Shown here piece by piece: positions 1-6,150 of a stretch of DNA of 11,471 bases. A program made the position numbers and the translations under genes. Numbering within the stretch: position 1 is the stretch's first letter; each line of letters opens with the position of its first letter. This DNA comes from Bryobacterales bacterium. Lineage in GTDB: Bacteria; Acidobacteriota; Terriglobia; Bryobacterales; Bryobacteraceae. The notes beneath the pieces were generated by a model. The model worked only from the letters and a program-made list of their open reading frames with translations. It did not search any database and was not told where the DNA came from. The stretch lies in assembly GCA_025456495.1 (NCBI GenBank), contig JALOKO010000062.1:1-11471 (forward strand), in the 5' to 3' direction.

Positions 1-77
1 CCCGGGGCTACCGCAACCAGCAGAACTTCATCAACGCCATCTACTTCCATTGCGGAGCGCTGGACCTTAACCCCTAG
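1..77 (+). CDS. C-terminus of an IS transposase (partial, runs in from the left)
   Basis: Frame 3 is open from the window edge to TAG at 75-77 and encodes RGYRNQQNFINAIYF followed by HCGALDLNP. Endings of the form RGYRN-x-x-x-F are, from memory, typical of the DDE transposases of the ISL3 group (IS204/IS1001/IS1096/IS1165). The catalytic domain lies outside the window, so activity cannot be judged. The stop codon is directly followed by the presumed terminal inverted repeat, as expected for a compact IS. Its last codons overlap, on the opposite strand, the 11 foreign codons that now end the disrupted receptor gene. Confidence 0.65.
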   Translation, partial: RGYRNQQNFINAIYFHCGALDLNP

Positions 78-99
78 CCACTAAAATGCCGGAAGAGCG
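1..99 (+). mobile_element. 3' end of an insertion sequence, probably ISL3 family
   Basis: The first 77 bases carry the end of a transposase reading frame on the + strand. Immediately after its stop lies a probable terminal inverted repeat, ending near 98-99; read on the - strand it starts GCTCTTCCGGCATTTTAGTG. ISL3-family elements are known for ends of the form GGCTCTTC and 8-bp target duplications. The receptor gene on the other strand is plausible protein right up to about base 99 and becomes meaningless beyond it, which independently places the junction there. The other IS end and the target duplication lie outside the window, so family and exact end remain inferred. Confidence 0.66.
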
Positions 100-1932
100 T
101 GTGTTGTAGACACCCAGAAGCGCATTGGAGTAACCAAAATTGGTATCGATGGGATTGTTGGGGTTGTCACCCCAGTTGTAGTTTCCATTCGCATTCGCAA
201 AACTGGTTTGGTCTTTGCGACTGAATTGGACATAGGCGCCAAACTTGAACGTATGCCCACTAAAGATGCGCGTGGTGTTGCTGGAGAAATCCGACGTGTC
301 GTTGAAGTTCACGAATGGCGCGTTATTTGTGCCAATGGTTGGCTGATTCGTGAGGTTGTTCCCATTAAAGGAGAAGGACGGGAAGAAATCCCGCTGCACC
401 GCGTTGGGAAACAGCAGAGGAAGATTAATTCCCGTGGCGCCCCGGGTAAGCGGTGTGTCGCCTTCGGTCGGCTCAATCAGGATGTCGTTACGACCAAAGC
501 CGAACGTGAACTCTGAAGTCATCACCGGGCTCACCACCCATGTGAACCCCGTGGCGAAGCTCTTTCCGGGGCGGCCATCGTTGATGTTGATAATGCCCAG
601 GTTGGAACCCAACACGAAAGACCCATAGGGTGACGTGAAGATGTTGTTGTTGTTGATGAAGTGACCCCAGAGACGGAACGAATCCGTAACGTTGTAGTCC
701 ATCCGGAGCAAGTCCTCGCGGCGCGGACGCCGGGTGGAAATCTGCGTCTCATAGTTGAAGTCAAGAAACACAGACTGGTCGCGGTTCGGCTCCGGGAAGA
801 AATTCAAGAGGGCCTGCCCCGGCGCGAAGATGCGTGAGGCGGGAATCCGGCCATTGGCAAAGGGCTGCCGTCCTACGGGATCCAGAATCGTGGGAATCAC
901 GCGGCCTGATCGATCAAGACTCTGCGAAAAGTCGCCTGTCTTCTCGGCCGGCGTTGGGACGCGTACGCGCCGCACGCCTTCCGGTTGCAGTTGGCGCTGG
1001 TATTCCTGGCTCCAGAAGAAGAATAGTCTGTCCTTCATCTTCTCCCACACCCCAGGAATGATCACGGGTCCGCCCACCGTATAGCCCGGGTTCTGGAAGC
1101 GATACAGTTGCCGCGGCTGATTGTCGCGATTGCGGTTCCATGCGTTGGCGTTCATCGAGTCATGGCGGCGATAGTAGTAAGCGCTGCCGTGGAACTGATT
1201 GGTGCCGCTGCGGGTTTGAACAATAATCTGGGCGCCCGCTGAACGGCCGTACTCTGCCTGATAAACGCCGGTTAATATGCGAAACTCCTGAACAGAGTCC
1301 AAACTAATGGTGGCCAACTGGTCACCGTTGTTGCCGGTATCAACGTTGCTGATGCCGTTCAGCAGCAGTTGGTTCTGGTTGGTGCGCGCGCCATTGGCGG
1401 AAATGCTCGCCAATCCGCCCGTTCCGGCCACCTGGAAGTTTCCGGTGGCCACCACGCCGGGAGTGAGGCCAGCCAGCGCGAGATAGCTGCGGCCATTGAC
1501 GGCGATGTTCTCCACCTGCTTGGCGCTGAGGACGTTGGAACGTTCAGCGGATTCCGTCTTCAAGGTCACGGCTTCTGAACTTACCTCAATGGTCTCCGTA
1601 ACCGCGCCCACCTCCAACTGAATATCTCCTAAGGTCAGGCGCTGGTTGACGTTCAGGATGACGTTCGATCGCTCCAGCGTCTTGAAGCCGGGAGCGCCAA
1701 TGACAAGCGTGTAATCACCGGGGGGCACGGACGGGAACAGAAACCGTCCGGTCGCGTCCGATGTCGCCGTGAGGGTAATGTTGCGCGCCGGATTCTTTAG
1801 TGTCACCGGTGCGCCAGTGACCGCTGCCCCTGAAGGATCCACGAGCGTCGCGCCAATCGTTCCATTGGTAAGTTGGGCGTGCGCTGAGGTCCAAAGAAAC
1901 AACAGTAAAACTGAACAAAAAAGTCTATTCAT
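67..1932 (-). pseudogene. Oar-like TonB-dependent receptor, 3' half lost to an IS insertion
   Basis: This encodes an outer-membrane TonB-dependent receptor with an N-terminal carboxypeptidase regulatory-like domain, the type expanded in acidobacteria and usually linked to uptake of large or bound nutrients. I chose ATG at 1932 rather than an upstream GTG because AAAGGGG lies about 6 bases before it and it begins a clean signal peptide (MNRLFCSVLLLFLWTSAHA, cleavage before Gln20). Residues about 24-105 form the Ig-like regulatory domain (VDPSGAAVTGAPVTLKN, GRFLFPSVPPGDYTL), followed by the plug (NGRSYLALAGLTPGV, SVQEFRILTGVYQAEYGRSAGAQI) and the first barrel strands. Family members are usually about 1,000-1,200 residues; this one ends after 621, the last 11 being read from the IS (after NALLGVYNT). 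The barrel is therefore incomplete and the protein almost certainly non-functional. Confidence 0.88.
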
Positions 1933-2370
1933 ACAACCCCTTTCAGACTCCAAAATCTGCTGAACGTAGCCTACTTGAACCGTTTCACGAGGTCAAGGGG
2001 ATTTGATCGTTCGCGGCGTGTTTTTTTTGCCGTTGGCGAAAGAAAAACGAGAGTGAACGGGGAGGCTCTAGGCCTACAATCCTTTCCCGGCGGCCTCGAT
2101 CGCTGCCAGCCGAAACCCCCAACCACTGGTACTTCGGAAACTCCCACTGCGGCAACTCACGCGCCTGGCCACTCTCAGGCAGACGACTGCCGTTCCCGCT
2201 TCGCCAAATGGGCGTCGCTGTTCGGGCTGCGCTGCATTTCGCAGTTTCTATCGCCAACCACCCGTTCCCCCAGGGTGTTGTCTCACGCGAAACGGCTCGA
2301 CGATTGTCGTTCTCATGTTTCCAGCGGATTTCGTTTCACCTCACCCGGCATTTCGCCGATACGTGGGAAT
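1933..2370. other. Divergent intergenic region between the receptor and the membrane protein gene
   Basis: This stretch of 438 bases separates two divergent genes and should hold both promoters. An open frame runs through 1975-2370 in phase with the membrane protein, but its translation (proline, serine and arginine rich, no recognisable fold) does not look like protein. A T-rich run at about 2021-2029 is followed by a purine-rich A run at about 2040-2047, giving an imperfect dyad of unknown meaning. I could not assign -10 or -35 elements with confidence, and I see no RNA gene. Confidence 0.5.
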
Positions 2371-2985
2371 GTGATACGTGTAGACCTTCCGAACAAGCCC
2401 TGGCTCGCCGTCCAGGCGCTGGGTGTCCTCATGATGCTGCATGCGGGAGGGCTTCTCCTGCTGGTGGGAGACGACCCCTCACGCAACCGGGAACTGCTGG
2501 GGTGGATGTTCCTCTCGATGGGGCTGTTCGGAGTTGTAGTCAGCTACGGGGCGCGCCGCTGGCTGGGCTCTCCGGCAATCGGTTGGAGCGGTGCTATTGC
2601 CTTCTTCGCAAGCCTTATTCTGCTTGCGCTGGCCCCTTCCGGCAACCTGGCCCTTTCGCTGACGGTCTCCCTGGCGGTGCTGGCGCTTGGGCTTGCCCAT
2701 TGGGCGGGAGCCATTCGACTTCGCCGCGACGAGCAGCGTTATCGGCCATACGTTTGCAGCGGGACGGTGAACATCCTGGTGAGCGTGATGGTGATGCAAA
2801 CCAGTGAGTATCCCTCCGCGTATACCCTCAGTGCGTTGGTTGCGGGATCTACCTTCACCTCGGGGCTAACCCTCATCCACTACGGGAGACTACTGCGGCG
2901 TCTGGCAACGACAGGGGCATCGATGATGAACCAACTGGAGAACACCGCCGTAAGCCATATCCGGCACAGCAAGGCCCGCATCTAG
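2371..2985 (+). CDS. HdeD-like (DUF308-type) six-helix membrane protein
   Basis: This is a predicted inner-membrane protein of 204 residues from GTG at 2371. Six hydrophobic segments are visible in order: WLAVQALGVLMMLHAGGLLL, LLGWMFLSMGLFGVVVSYGA, AIGWSGAIAFFASLILLAL, LALSLTVSLAVLALGLAHW, YVCSGTVNILVSVMVMQ and YTLSALVAGSTFTSGLTLIH. The second half follows the HdeD/DUF308 pattern: a helix ending in a short basic loop (RLRRDEQRYRP), then S/CGxxN/S at the next helix, then a glycine-rich last helix before LIxxGxLLRRL. HdeD is linked to acid resistance in enterics, but in most bacteria the role of the family is unknown. The start is uncertain: the ribosome site is poor (GGGAA directly before GTG), and an upstream ATG at 1975 is possible but would add about 130 residues of implausible sequence. 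Confidence 0.62.
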   Translation: MIRVDLPNKPWLAVQALGVLMMLHAGGLLLLVGDDPSRNRELLGWMFLSMGLFGVVVSYGARRWLGSPAIGWSGAIAFFASLILLALAPSGNLALSLTVSLAVLALGLAHWAGAIRLRRDEQRYRPYVCSGTVNILVSVMVMQTSEYPSAYTLSALVAGSTFTSGLTLIHYGRLLRRLATTGASMMNQLENTAVSHIRHSKARI

Positions 2986-3102
2986 GGGAATCCACGACAA
3001 GCCAACACGCCGCCGCGCTTAGTCACTCAAGGCAACGGTGAGCGCGCTGACGCACCAAGCAAACGGATCGAACTGGGAGAATCAAGTCCAGAGAGGGAAG
3101 TT

Positions 3103-3138
3103 TGGTGCCGGGAGAGGGGGTCGAACCCTCACGGGACC
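3103..3138 (-). other. Attachment-site remnant: 3' half of a tRNA (probably tRNA-Leu)
   Basis: On the - strand, bases 3130 to 3103 read as a perfect T-arm and tRNA end: stem GAGGG (3130-3126), loop TTCGACC (3125-3119), stem CCCTC (3118-3114), acceptor half TCCCGGC (3113-3107), discriminator A (3106) and encoded CCA (3105-3103). The pairing 5' half GCCGGGA is not found within a tRNA length upstream (checked to about 3200), and the sequence diverges from tRNA beyond about 3138. This is the classic leftover of integration into a tRNA 3' end. Because the tRNA points leftwards, the element must lie to the right, and the intact tRNA should sit at its other end. The leucine assignment rests on the acceptor sequence and the remembered form of tRNA-Leu; the anticodon is missing. 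Confidence 0.72.
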
Positions 3139-3207
3139 TGTATACTCTGTAAGTTACTGATTCCCTGTGCGGCTGGAGCGGAGAAAACGGCAGGAACGGC
3201 TGGGGAA

Positions 3208-3225
3208 GGGTACAAAACGGGTACA
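3208..3225 (+). repeat. GGGTACA direct repeat pair near the attachment site
   Basis: GGGTACA occurs at 3208-3214 and again at 3219-3225, 11 bases apart, about one helical turn, and roughly 80-100 bases inside the tRNA remnant. Short helically phased direct repeats flanking a core site are typical arm-type binding sites of tyrosine recombinases. Two copies alone cannot prove this. Confidence 0.4.
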
Positions 3226-3290
3226 GTAATTCGACCCTGGCCACTATGCGGACACCTGGTTTCGTGTCACAATCGGGGCGAGGAATCGAC

Positions 3291-3614
3291 ATGGGAAGGG
3301 TTGCCATGGAATCGAGCGCGGCGCTGGTGGAATTGCGGATCGCGTGCGGGAGATCGCCAACGCGCCTGGCCCGGGCGCTGAAGGTTTCGCTTCGTGAGTA
3401 TCGGCGGTGGGAGAGGGATGGTGTTCCGGCTTCGCTGAAGCTGGCCCACCTGGTAGCAGTGGCGCGGCATCTTGGGCGGGCAGACCTGGCGACCGTGTTC
3501 GAGCGGCAAATCCACAGCTATGCTGGCCCAAACATCCTGGTGCAAGGAACCCGAATCGTCGCACACAAACCCAAGCCCGCAGAAAGCGCGGAGACCGTGG
3601 CAGCAGCGGCATGA
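3291..3614 (+). CDS. Small XRE-type HTH protein
   Basis: This is a 107-residue protein with a helix-turn-helix domain at about residues 11-60 (LARALKVSLREYRRWERDG), followed by LKLAHLVAVARHLGRADLA and a lysine- and alanine-rich tail. It probably binds DNA, either as a regulator or a recombination accessory factor. Two starts are plausible: ATG 3291, with GAGGA about 6-7 bases upstream, and ATG 3306, with GAAGGG about 5 bases upstream (102 residues). It is the first gene inside the element's presumed left end. Its stop overlaps the next start as ATGA, so the following small ORF may be translationally coupled. Its post-HTH segment resembles that of the regulator at 7780-8367. Confidence 0.72.
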   Translation: MGRVAMESSAALVELRIACGRSPTRLARALKVSLREYRRWERDGVPASLKLAHLVAVARHLGRADLATVFERQIHSYAGPNILVQGTRIVAHKPKPAESAETVAAAA

Positions 3615-3853
3615 AAAAGCAGATGCCTACAAAGGACAGATGCCAGACCGCGAAGCCAGCGGGCCGGAAGGCATCACCACCGCAGGCGGCTTCAACGGGC
3701 GAGCCCAAGCCAGGGAAGGCTACCGAAGCGGCAAGGGGAGCTGGTGGAGGCCAGCCAAGTGTTGGACGATTGGCGGGCCATGGTGGAGAAGGTGCGGCGG
3801 CGTCTGCGGGCGGCAGTAAGCGCCCTGGCGCCAGCGCCGGCAAAGGAACGTAA
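3611..3853 (+). CDS. Small basic, low-complexity protein (uncertain)
   Basis: This 80-residue frame begins at an ATG that overlaps the preceding stop (ATGA), which is the best argument for it. The product starts MKKQMPTKDRCQ and is then Lys/Pro/Ala/Gly rich with no visible domain, suggesting a disordered basic protein. Its last 110 bases overlap the next, better-looking frame at 3744-3980. No family was recognised. It could equally be a spacer read by chance in a G+C-rich region. Confidence 0.4.
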   Translation: MKKQMPTKDRCQTAKPAGRKASPPQAASTGEPKPGKATEAARGAGGGQPSVGRLAGHGGEGAAASAGGSKRPGASAGKGT

Positions 3854-3980
3854 TGCGCATGCAGCGCACGAACTGATGAGTGGCGCCGTGGAGTTGGCGC
3901 TACCGGAGCTTGCGACCGAAGAGAACGGACAACAACCGAGCGGGGGAAAGCGTGATGGAGCAAGGCGAAACGCGGCGTAG
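3744..3980 (+). CDS. Small helical hypothetical protein
   Basis: A 78-residue product begins at GTG 3744, with AAGGGGAG 3-4 bases before it. The sequence is strongly helical (VLDDWRAMVEKVRRRLRAAVSAL, shown here only in part as a single amphipathic stretch at residues about 6-28), then a second helix (ERNAHAAHELMSGAVELALPEL) and a polar tail. No known domain was recognised. It overlaps the previous frame by 110 bases and the next by 26, as is common in compact phage or ICE early regions. Confidence 0.5.
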   Translation: MEASQVLDDWRAMVEKVRRRLRAAVSALAPAPAKERNAHAAHELMSGAVELALPELATEENGQQPSGGKRDGARRNAA

Positions 3981-4221
3981 AGGGCGGAAGTGCGCGCCGG
4001 TGGTGGCGATGGAACCAGCAGCAGCAGCACCGCGGCGGCCCGTCAACTCGTGGAAGGATCCCGGAGAGGCAATCCGCCAGGCCATTGAGCACTACCGGGA
4101 GTATGAGCCCGGAAGCTGGTTCAAAAAGGTTCGCTGGCTGCGGGCCGTTTCTGATCCGGTGGACACCGAACCCCTACACAGGGAATCTCCGTGCCAGAAA
4201 GCAGCGCGGCTGGCGGCCTAA
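3955..4221 (+). CDS. Small hypothetical protein with a conserved-looking helical core
   Basis: An 88-residue product starts at ATG 3955, with GGGGGAAAG about 5 bases upstream. The first 30 residues are basic and low in complexity; residues about 31-60 look folded (SWKDPGEAIRQAIEHYREYE, then SWFKKVRWL). No family was recognised. It overlaps the upstream gene by 26 bases and seems to be the last gene of the short cascade begun at 3291. The frame could be extended upstream to 3880, but that part is unlike protein and lacks a good ribosome site. Confidence 0.5.
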   Translation: MEQGETRRRGRKCAPVVAMEPAAAAPRRPVNSWKDPGEAIRQAIEHYREYEPGSWFKKVRWLRAVSDPVDTEPLHRESPCQKAARLAA

Positions 4222-4389
4222 CAGAATCGTGCTGGTGTTCCTGAGGGAACATCGGTAGGCGCCGTGGTGAGGAACTGCGGGAGGCTAGCGACGGCCGGTT
4301 TCTCGGACTGCGGATCCTGGGCCCGGGCCTGGTGTGCAAGCGGACGATTGGGGGCGGATCAGTGGCGAAATAGGGATAAGGCGCGTGGG

Positions 4390-4416
4390 ACCATGACACC
4401 ATGACACCATGACGCC
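4390..4416 (+). repeat. Three tandem 8-bp units (ACCATGAC) in the leader of the next gene
   Basis: ACCATGAC occurs at 4390-4397, 4398-4405 and 4406-4413, followed by GCC, within 20-45 bases of the start codon at 4434. The same boundary words (GGGACCAT at the left, CCATGACGCC at the right) recur at 7759-7780 with two units instead of three. Two of the repeated ATGs open a three-codon frame ending in TGA, and none has a ribosome site. A protein-binding site or a small mobile or slippage-prone repeat are both possible. Confidence 0.6.
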
Positions 4417-4433
4417 AAAGAGGGGAGGTTCCA

Positions 4434-4832
4434 ATGCGGGTTTTCCTAAGTTTCCTGCTGCTGGTGGTGGTGGCGGCAGTCACGCCCGGAGTGTGGCAGC
4501 GGTTCACGGATCCCGGGGAACTGCGCTTGCACGTTCAGCCTGGTCAGCGCCAGGTGGTGGTGATCGGTAGCCTGCCAGCGCCCGATGGAACGGCCGTACA
4601 CTACGAGCTGGCGCCGGCGGAGGCATCGGCAGAGGCGGAGCCCGCGGCTGCTGTATCGGTGATCCGGGGAACCCTGACGGTACGGCAGGGGGAAGTGACG
4701 CTGCAGCAGTTCCTGCCAACAGGCGGTACCTGGCGGGTGCGAATGCACGCGAGCAGCGCAGGGCGAAGCTGGGAAGCCCGGCATGCCATGGAGGTTACGA
4801 GGCTCCCGCTTGGCTGGAATCCTGCACACTGA
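4434..4832 (+). CDS. Small exported or membrane-anchored hypothetical protein
   Basis: This 132-residue protein starts at ATG 4434 behind a strong ribosome site (AGGGGAGG, about 5 bases upstream). It begins with an uncleaved or cleaved signal segment (MRVFLSFLLLVVVAAVTPGV), followed by a beta-rich domain with short Val/Leu strands (ELRLHVQPGQRQVVVIGSL, GTLTVRQGEVTLQQFL, TWRVRMHASSAG). It most likely resides in the periplasm, facing out from the inner membrane. No family was recognised. Its 3' end overlaps the convergent PIN toxin gene by 38 bases. In a mobile element such a protein could act in surface exclusion or the envelope, but nothing in the sequence proves this. Confidence 0.7.
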   Translation: MRVFLSFLLLVVVAAVTPGVWQRFTDPGELRLHVQPGQRQVVVIGSLPAPDGTAVHYELAPAEASAEAEPAAAVSVIRGTLTVRQGEVTLQQFLPTGGTWRVRMHASSAGRSWEARHAMEVTRLPLGWNPAH

Positions 4833-5388
4833 TCGTAGGAGCAATGGCGGCGACAAACCGAGGATTCATGATCGCCAAGCTGCGCAAGAGCGTATCGATC
4901 GACCGTTGCTTGACTGATGACGCCTGTTCGATCAAAGCTTCGCGCACCCTACGTGGGTTCAGATTGAACTGCTGCAGAAGAAACTCATCAGGGTGTTGCA
5001 CGAGCACACCCATGCGTTGGAGTTCTGGTGCGGGGAAATGGCGGAGGTTGGCCGTTACAAGGGTGTTCGCGCCGCCTACTATCGCTGCAGCCATGACGTG
5101 CCAGTCTTTCGGGTCTGGCAGATCAAACGTAGGAGCGATATGTTGGAATCCATCGACCATCGCTTCAGGAAAATGCTCACGCATAGTGCACAAGCGACGC
5201 TCGACTTGCTCTGCTGTATACTTGCGCTGAAGGTACCGGGCCACTTCGCACAGAATCTCTTCACTCCATCGAACTTGGTAGAGGGCTGGCTCACTAGCAA
5301 GCCGAAGCAGTGTTTCGCAACCCGGCATGGGTGCCAGCACGCAAGCATCCAGCAGCACCACATATTCGTTGTCAAGGTTCAAAATCAT
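4795..5388 (-). CDS. PIN-domain ribonuclease toxin of a type II toxin-antitoxin pair
   Basis: This is a 197-residue PIN-domain protein, expected to be a Mg-dependent RNase that cleaves RNA in the cytoplasm when freed from its antitoxin. The acidic PIN residues are visible: Asp14 in VVLLDACVLAP, Glu44 or Glu48 in WSEEILCEV, Asp92 and Asp95 in LPDPKDWHVMAAAI, and Thr112-Asn114 in TLVTANLRHFP, the usual final strand. At residue 96, Trp replaces the Arg I remember from the common DPDDRHV form. It is longer than typical VapC (about 130-140 residues): after about residue 130 there is a helical extension (LNPRRVREALIEQ). The start overlaps the antitoxin gene by 17 bases and lacks its own good ribosome site, so translational coupling is likely. 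Confidence in the domain is high; the toxic role is inferred from context. Confidence 0.88.
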   Translation of the reverse strand: MILNLDNEYVVLLDACVLAPMPGCETLLRLASEPALYQVRWSEEILCEVARYLQRKYTAEQVERRLCTMREHFPEAMVDGFQHIAPTFDLPDPKDWHVMAAAIVGGANTLVTANLRHFPAPELQRMGVLVQHPDEFLLQQFNLNPRRVREALIEQASSVKQRSIDTLLRSLAIMNPRFVAAIAPTISVQDSSQAGAS

Positions 5389-5836
5389 AACTCGTTATCA
5401 GATCGTAGGTTCCCGCCTCGGCCTCATCACGACTGAGCTTGTCCAGCGCCGCGCGGCGGGCAGCATCCCGACGCGCCTTGAAGGCCAATAGATCACGGGC
5501 ATAAACCCGCCGATGCGTGCCCACCATGAAGTAGGGAATCTGCCCGGACTCCAAAAGGCTTACGAAAAACTGCCTGGAAACTCCCAACAATTTGGCGCCC
5601 TCTACCGTAGTGAGCTGCGCCCCTTCCTGCAGGATGGTGACGGAACGCCCCTCGTTTATATCCGCCAGCAACTGGCATAGGAACGTGTAGAGCGACTCCG
5701 GCAGCAACCGGGCAGTGCCATCAGGTCCTACGAGCTTCGGGTGCCGTTGAAGCAGATTTTCATAAATTGCAGTGATCTCCCGTGCATCCGCATCAGTCAC
5801 CGGCGGATGCAATGCGCTCAAAGCGTCTCCTTGCAT
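5372..5836 (-). CDS. Excisionase/MerR-type HTH antitoxin paired with the PIN toxin
   Basis: This 154-residue protein should neutralise the PIN toxin and repress the operon. Residues about 75-122 form an excisionase-like winged HTH (LTTVEGAKLLGVSRQFFVSL, then GQIPYFMVGTHRRVYARDLLAF). The charged C-terminal tail after residue 122 is the likely toxin-binding part. The N-terminal 70 residues are helical and of unknown role. I chose ATG 5836 over the GTG at 5851 because AAGGAG lies about 5 bases upstream of ATG and the GTG itself overlaps that site. This pairing differs from the classic AbrB- or RHH-type VapB; HTH-PIN pairs are known in several bacterial groups. Confidence 0.82.
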   Translation of the reverse strand: MQGDALSALHPPVTDADAREITAIYENLLQRHPKLVGPDGTARLLPESLYTFLCQLLADINEGRSVTILQEGAQLTTVEGAKLLGVSRQFFVSLLESGQIPYFMVGTHRRVYARDLLAFKARRDAARRAALDKLSRDEAEAGTYDLITSYDFEP

Positions 5837-6150
5837 GGCGTCTCCTTCCACGCGAATCGCCTCTGTGGGCGATTGATTAGCGTATGCTATTTACGCCACA
5901 AATGACGTAAACGCTACAAGTGATTTCATGATAACACTAGTCTGCGTTAGTGCAATGCCTGAAGGCCTGATTTCCCAAGACAGAGGTACTAGACCCCAAA
6001 GCGCACACCGGGGGCCAAAACATGGTTGCGCCAGGTTGTGCGACGCGCTACCTTGCGGGTAGGCCGCCTAGCCTGAGCTGATCACCTCCGGGCGAAGCGC
6101 CGTTGCCTTTTGCGGCTGGCGGCCCACTTCTTTTTTTCGAAAAGGCGCGC
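5837..6150. other. Divergent control region between the antitoxin and the 529-residue protein
   Basis: These 314 bases separate divergent genes. The left part (5878-5952) contains dyads likely used to autoregulate the toxin-antitoxin operon, listed separately. The right part holds a CTACC/GGTAG dyad (6048-6062) with one CGCGCTA word at 6044-6050, the same word repeated in the 9526-9576 array. A TTG-started frame at 6103 extends the downstream gene, but that part looks non-coding. No RNA gene is visible. Confidence 0.45.
5878..5952 (-). promoter_or_regulatory. Putative promoter and nested operator dyads of the toxin-antitoxin operon
   Basis: TTTACG (5890-5895) and CGTAAA (5906-5911) form a 6-bp dyad with a 10-base spacer. 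An outer pair, TAGCGT (5878-5883) and ACGCTA (5911-5916), encloses it, and CACTA (5935-5939) / TAGTG (5948-5952) forms a third. On the - strand TTTACG followed after 16 bases by TAGCAT gives a fair -35/-10 pair lying within the dyads, about 45 bases upstream of the antitoxin start. Repression by the HTH antitoxin is the expected mechanism, inferred from the family. Confidence 0.5.

Larger units (their letters stand above)
2986..3290. other. Gene-free stretch holding the element's left boundary
   Basis: No convincing gene lies in these 305 bases. The notable contents are the tRNA 3'-half remnant at 3103-3138 and a pair of GGGTACA direct repeats at 3208-3225, each listed separately. I do not see a strong terminator after the membrane protein gene. 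A long - strand open frame here has no protein-like features and crosses the tRNA remnant. Confidence 0.55.

Noticed and set aside
1975..2370. N-terminal extension of the membrane protein gene from ATG 1975
   Set aside because: The 130 added residues are Pro/Ser/Arg-rich without any fold, there is no good ribosome site, and the six-helix domain begins just after 2371. I treat the stretch as intergenic.
3023..3307. - strand open frame of 94 codons
   Set aside because: It runs through the tRNA remnant and the recombination-site repeats and has no domain or ribosome site; it is a chance frame.
3244..4092. - strand open frame of 282 codons opposite the small-gene cluster
   Set aside because: The translation is Pro/Ala/Arg/Ser-rich and mirrors G+C-rich third positions of the + strand genes, with no motif; the + strand frames have ribosome sites and coupled starts.
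6090..6140. Possible terminator (G+C stem followed by a T run at 6129-6137)
   Set aside because: The stem is short and imperfect, the T run is separated from it by several bases, and no + strand gene lies upstream to be terminated.
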